From Cephalopachus bancanus (Eukaryota; Chordata; Mammalia; Primates; Tarsiidae), in the NCBI GenBank assembly GCA_027257055.1, contig JAPVLO010000115.1:620001-684000 (forward strand): a stretch of 64,000 bases of DNA, read 5' to 3'. A program made the position numbers and the translations under genes. The notes under the pieces were generated by a model, which was not told the DNA's origin, did not search any database, and saw only the letters and a list, made by a program, of their open reading frames with translations. The stretch's first letter is position 1, and each line of letters begins with the position of its first letter. Below, in pieces: positions 59,271 to 64,000 of the stretch.

Positions 59271-59796
59271 GACTTTCCCAATTTTAACACAAAGTCCCAC
59301 ATTCCAGGAAAACTGGGATGGTTGGTCACCCCGTCAGGAGGCCTGGTCTCTAGCTCTGCATCTCTCATTAACTCCCTTCCCCTCAGAAGCTTTTTCCTCC
59401 TCAGTTGTAAAGTAGGGTGTCTGGACAAGATGATGTCTAAAGGCCCTTCAGGCCTCATGGAACAGTCTGGAAATTTGCTCAGGTTGCCCTGACATCCAGA
59501 TGTCTTCTTGGAACTCATGAGCTTGAGCAGAACCAACCTTATCACCAGAGGGCGCACCTGAAAACTCAGGGCCCAGCTAGTTCTTCAACAGACTCTGTTC
59601 TTATCAATCCCTCTACTGTGAGTGACTTAATATCAGTAAACAATGCTGTAACTATTAGTTGTCACCTGCAAAATAAAGTGAAGATTATTATTCCTAGTTG
59701 TCAGATTGTTTCAAGGAATATGCAAACAAAAATAAGAAGCGTAGTAAGAAAAACAAATTTCTCAATGCTCCCAGTGGGCATTGTATTCATTTTTTT
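59271..59796. other. Single-copy intergenic DNA
   Basis: Nothing recognised. Confidence 0.5.
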
Positions 59797-60084
59797 TTTT
59801 TTTTTTGAGTTGAAGTCTCACTCTGTGGCTCAGACTGCAGTGCAGTGGCACGTTCCTGGTCACCGCAGCTGCAGCCTGCTGGGGTCCGGCGATCCTTCCG
59901 CCTCAGCCTTCCAAGTAGCTGGAACTGCAGGCATTCGCTACCATGCCCAGGTAATTTTTGATTTACTGTAGAGACGAGGTCTCGCCAAGTTGCCCGGGTG
60001 GGTCCCGAACACACAGGCTCAGGCAATTCACTCGCCTCAGCCTCCCAAAGTGCTAGAAGTACACGCTGAGTCACTGTGCCTAGC
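59797..60084 (-). mobile_element. Alu, with TSD
   Basis: TATTCATTTT on both sides; type T-like with several private changes. Confidence 0.93.
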
Positions 60085-60387
60085 CATATTCATTTTAATT
60101 ATACATTCATCCTGGAATAATATGTGGTTATCATTTCTACTTAGAAGTTTACTTGGATGCCAGAAGAAAGATTTCTATATCTCGATTTCTGTTAACATCA
60201 AATAGAAAATGTTTCTCTCTGTTGTAAATCTTCTAAGTACATACTGTTCCAAAAGTGGACTTCTATGCCAGTTTTATGAGGGTTTTATCTTTTGTCAAGG
60301 TTTTCAAAACCAATAAATTTTGAAAGTAGTTCTATTGGACTTTTCTAGAGTGGGAGGTATCGTAAGAGTCTAGACACTACAGACTGC
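60085..60387. other. Single-copy intergenic DNA
   Basis: Nothing recognised. Confidence 0.5.
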
Positions 60388-60668
60388 CAGCGGGGTGCAG
60401 TGGCACATGCCTATAATCTTAGCAGTTTGGGAGGCAGAGGTGAGAGGACTGCCTGAGCCCAGGGGTTCGAGACCCGACTGGGCAATTTGGCGACAACAAG
60501 TCAGAAAATTAGCCACGTGTGGTGATGCATGCCTGTGGTTCCAGTTCCTTGGAAGGCTGAGGCAGAAGGATCACCTGAGCCCAGCAGGTCGAAGCTGAGG
60601 TGACTGTGAGCATGCCACTGCATCCCAGCCTGGGTGACACAGTGAGACTCCAACTCAAAAAAAAAAAA
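60388..60668 (+). mobile_element. Alu with linker deletion
   Basis: CAGCGGGGTGCAGTGGCAC head; GGCAATTTGGCGACAACAAG shows ~15 bases lost. AGACTGCC on both sides. Confidence 0.91.
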
Positions 60669-61055
60669 AGACTGCCTGGCTTCACTTCTCAGCTCTGTAA
60701 CTCATGAATATGACTTAGCGTTTCTGTGTCTTCATCTGTAAAAAGGGAATCATGTCAATAGTGCTCACCTCACAGGGCTGTCATGAGGGTTGGATGAGTT
60801 CGTATGTCTGAAGCACTTAGAGTTCTACTCGGCACGATGTCAGCACAATGTAAGTATTCTCTTGCGATTTCAGATCCTTCAACACAGGGGCTTTCATTTG
60901 TTTTGTTCACTTTTATGTCTCACAGTGCCCAGACCTGTGCCTAGCTCCCGGAGATGGTTGAATGAAGGTCTACGTCTTAGGAATAAGTGTTCAGTGTGAC
61001 ATGTCATTATTCATAAAATGTTAAAGGACATGGAATTTATCTAATTTAACATTTT
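60669..61055. other. Single-copy intergenic DNA
   Basis: Contains TTCATCTGTAAAAAGGGAATC; probably remnants of ancient repeats. No gene. Confidence 0.45.
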
Positions 61056-61056
61056 C

Positions 61057-61087
<31 letters not shown>

Positions 61088-61368
61088 TAGTTGGCATCTT
61101 ACTCCATCATGCAGGCCGGAGTGCCGTGGCATGCTCACAGCCACCCCAGCATCGACCTGCTGGACTCTGGTGATCCTTCCACCTCAGCCTTCAAAGTAGC
61201 CATAACTATCGGGGAATGCTACCATGCCCAGTTTATTTTTATTTTTATTGTAGAGATGAGGTCTTGCCAAGTTGTCTGGGCTGGTCTTGAACCCTCGGGC
61301 TTAGTCAATTCACTTAGCTCGGTCTCCCAAAGTGCTGGGATTACAGGCTGAGCCACCCAGCCTGGCCT
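61056..61368 (-). mobile_element. Alu, first of a pair in one target
   Basis: ATTTTCTTTCTTT before and after. Confidence 0.91.
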
Positions 61369-61379
61369 ATTTTCTTTCT

Positions 61380-61690
61380 TTCTTTCCTTCTTCTTCTTCT
61401 TCTTTTTTTTGAGTCAGAATCTCACTCTGTTACCCAGGCTGGAATACAGTGGTGTGATCAGGGCTCACCGCAGCCTCAACCTCCTCAGGTGATCCTCCCA
61501 CCTCAGCCTCCTGAGTAGCTGGGACTACAGGTATGCACCACCATGCTTGACTAATTTTTTTTTTATTTTTTGTAGAGACAAAGTTTCACTATGTTGCCTA
61601 GACTGGTCTCAAATTCCTGGGCTCAAGCAATCTTCTCCCCTCAGTCTCCCTAAGTGCTGGGATTACAGGCATGAACCACCACACCTAGCC
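61380..61690 (-). mobile_element. Alu, type J, second of the pair
   Basis: (CTT)n run 61388-61403, full diverged dimer ending CACACCTAGCC. Confidence 0.9.
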
Positions 61691-62876
61691 TAATGTTTTC
61701 ATTCTTACAAAGGAAGCACGGCAGCCCAGAGAGAGGAATAAATCTTTCCAATGTCCCATGAGCTTTGCTGGCAGTAAATTAAATAACCAAATCTTCGTCA
61801 GAAGAGATAAGCTCTAGAACCTGTTTCTCTACTTGTCCTTTTTTTTTTTTTTTAACCAGTTGCTCCCATCCTAATAATTATCAGAACTCCTCTCGTAGCA
61901 AACTTAGCTTTCATTTGAGTGGATGCCAGGGTATCTGAAGGCGTGATGTCTGCTGCAGCAGGCAGAAGCAGTTTTCTCCTCTGGGAACCAGGTACTTGCA
62001 TGGAGAGATGTGGACAACAGTGCTCACACTGTGCCCTTGGCACCTGCGTCTCTACTCACTCGGACGCCTGCTCTCCTTCCGCTCCTCAGGGAGCCTGGGA
62101 CTCAGTGTGTGCCACCGAAACCCCCACAGCCACGCCAGGGGTAAGCACTGTACTGGTTGTGTAGTACAACAGATCTGGTTTCAAATCCTATTCCCGCTAC
62201 TTACTATGTGGCCTTGTTATGCGAGTTATTCTCCTTGATAGCCTCAGTTTGTACATCTGATAAAACGAGTGTAATGCCAGTACACTCACAGTGGAGGTAA
62301 ACTTTAGCAATAATGTGGAGCCTACCGATTGTCCGTGGGATAAATGCAGGCACAGCCCCCCAGGGTATGTTGTAGTTGCAGGCTGGGTCCTCTGGGAGGC
62401 AGACTTTGAGCAGGACAGTAGCAGGCAGGACGTTTGAAGGAAGGTGCTCTTGGGACCAACACCTGTGGAAGGAAGGGGCTGGAAAGGGGACTGAGCAGAA
62501 GTTAGACTGTGTTGCAGGCACGGCGATCTCTGCGGGCCTTCCACAGGCACTTTAGAGCTGGGAGACCCTTCAGACTTGTTGCCAGTTGAGATGAAGGAAG
62601 CCGGGCCTTCACACCCGCTGCTGTCAGTGATGGGATGCAGGGGGGCCCTTTCTTCCACCAAGGCATTCTCTTTAGAGGGTGGCCAGCTGAGGAGTATAGC
62701 AACCAGGGGAGTAAGTCCTGCTTTGCCCAAGGGGGTTCATGGTAGTGCAGCACAGCTGTGTCATTCCAAAACTCTGGAACCAAGCGGAAAGAAAAGACCC
62801 TGAAAGCTTCCAGAGAGGAAAAGCAGGGCATGCATGAATGGATAGAAACAAGAATGACATCAGAAATCTCTTAAGT
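61691..62876. other. Single-copy DNA with long open frames, no gene recognised
   Basis: Minus frame 62197-62730 is open for 177 codons and two other minus frames overlap it. Low-complexity Ser/Pro content and no recognisable motif suggest chance openness in GC-rich DNA. Confidence 0.45.
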
Positions 62877-62877
62877 G

Positions 62878-63158
62878 GGCCAGGCTCATGCTTGTAATCC
62901 CAGAACTTTGGGAGGCCAAGAGTTTGAGATCAGCTGGGGCAACATAGCAAGACCAGTCTCTATAAAAACAAAAACAAAAACAGAAACAAAATTAGCCAGT
63001 TGTGGTGTGGCATATGCCTGTAGTCCTAGCTACTTGGGAGACTGAGGTGGGAGGAGCACTTGAGCCCAGGTGTTCGAGGCTGCAGTAGGTTGTGATTGCA
63101 TCACAGCACTCCAGCCTGAGCCACAGAACAAAACCTTGTCTCTAAAAAAAAAAAAAAA
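62878..63158 (+). mobile_element. Alu with left-arm deletion, with TSD
   Basis: AGAAATCT(C)TTA before and AGAAATCTTATA after; head reads GGCCAGGCTCATGCTTGTAATCC. Confidence 0.91.
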
Positions 63159-63241
63159 GGAAAGAAATCTTATAAGCACCATTGGAAGCTACAAGACAAT
63201 GGAGAAAATCCTTCCAAAGTCCCATGGAAGTGATTTCTAAC

Positions 63242-63883
63242 TGAAAGGGTAAACTGAGGCAGGGTGGGCCAGTGCCACGGGAATAATGCAAGATTGCAAC
63301 AGAGAGGAAAGTAGAAGGAAGTGAAGTTTAATGTTCACCTTTCACAGATGAAAAGAGAGTCAGTGCTCAGGCAAGTGAGGTGTGGAAGGGTGGAAACTAG
63401 GTGTGTATTTAAGGGCCTTTAAAGCAAGGGAACTTAGAGAGGAGAGCTGGGCCTGAAGGAATGTCCAGAGTTGTATTCTTTGGTTTCCATGGTAGTCACA
63501 AAAATCTAGTGTCTTGACATCGCCAGGCATCCATGTCTCTTGACCTCAGGTGGCTGGCTGGAGGTTGTCATGGTCACATGATAACAGTATCCCAATAAAC
63601 CTGCCTCCCGGTGGTGTGCTGGAGGTCCGGGCAGCCAGTAACAATGTATCAATACAAATGCCTAAGAGATAGATTGTTAACAAGACTGGACATGCTTAAG
63701 AGGCTCTATATAACTACTGGTTTCTAAAATTAAAGTATTTTTCTTGTTAATGGTTATAGGGTAAGAGGATGTGTCAGCGTGCAAACTGTGCAGCAAGGGA
63801 ATGTCAAGGGGTGAGGCCTAAATGGCTGTGCTGATTCAAAATGGCTACGATATAGTCTAAATTTCTAAGGTTCCCTCTTTTCA
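63242..63883 (-). mobile_element. LTR-like element B, copy 2
   Basis: 642 bases. In minus orientation TGAAAAGAGGGAA...TTTACCCTTTCA gives TG/CA ends with a short inverted repeat. The flanks CTAAC and TTAAC resemble a 5-base duplication. A minus-strand TATATAGAG (about 63699-63708) and an ATTAAA near 63329 would fit promoter and polyadenylation signals. No viral coding sequence. Confidence 0.68.
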
Positions 63884-64000
63884 TTAACCTAGGAATCTAT
63901 TCTGAACCAAATTATCAATCAAATGTGAGGATACAATAAAGACTCTTCGGACATGCAGTTTTGACTTCTTTTTCTCTTTATTTCCCATGACCTGTTTCTC
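63884..64000. other. Unassigned DNA to window end
   Basis: Too short to classify. Confidence 0.4.

Noticed and set aside
62197..62730. 177-codon open frame on the minus strand
   Set aside because: Three frames of the same strand are open over the same GC-rich DNA, composition is Ser/Pro/Leu-rich without motif, and no splice or homology support is visible. Could be tested by conservation.

Overview
The window is nuclear DNA of a primate. It is saturated with Alu dimers and L1, and it carries one recognisable protein-coding gene, WNT8A, complete on the minus strand (20763-25321; six coding exons, 343 codons, no disruption). The Alu copies are not the anthropoid S/Y type, and they lack the left-arm signature I associate with lemurs and lorises. 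Most share a lineage-specific consensus: a 'GGCTCGGTGGCTCAGCC' head, 'CTACAATAAATCAAAAAAT' in the middle, 'CCAGCAGGTCGAGGCTGCGGTGGCC' split over the right arm, and a tail beginning 'CTCCAACTC'. By exclusion a tarsier is my best guess for the source; this is an inference from repeats, not from a database match. In the entries below, 'type T' means this lineage-specific consensus, 'type D' means the apparently youngest branch of it (with a 5-base deletion), and 'type J' means older, AluJ-like copies. Repeat boundaries are good to about 5-15 bases unless a target-site duplication (TSD) fixes them.

Layout. 1-20.4 kb: intergenic DNA downstream of WNT8A, with more than twenty Alus, a tiny L1 stub, a twice-present unclassified repeat and simple repeats; no gene recognised. 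20.4-25.3 kb: WNT8A, with the large last exon in a CpG-rich patch. 25.3-35.5 kb: upstream intergenic DNA with Alus, including two clusters stacked in one target site. 35.5-44.3 kb: one long, decayed plus-strand L1 (5' region, ORF1 and ORF2 remnants) serving as landing pad for Alus, another L1 end and an unidentified retrotransposed or LTR-like insert, and carrying a local inversion. 44.3-53.9 kb: Alu clusters, a twin-primed L1, and older L1 pieces on both strands. 53.9-64 kb: two copies of a ~600 bp LTR-like element, a U6 snRNA pseudogene, more Alus and unassigned single-copy DNA.

The window reads as a single developmental signalling gene in a very active retrotransposon landscape. I found no evidence of a new enzymatic or regulatory system. 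The most interesting material is mutational: a 60-base inverted templated insertion, an inversion with a templated patch from 11 kb away, L1-in-L1 nesting with a clean TSD, serial use of the same insertion site by several Alus, and a sharply defined young SINE subfamily. WNT8A would be read as a secreted Wnt ligand. In the human genome (from memory) its neighbours are FAM13B and NME5, but no exon of either could be recognised here.
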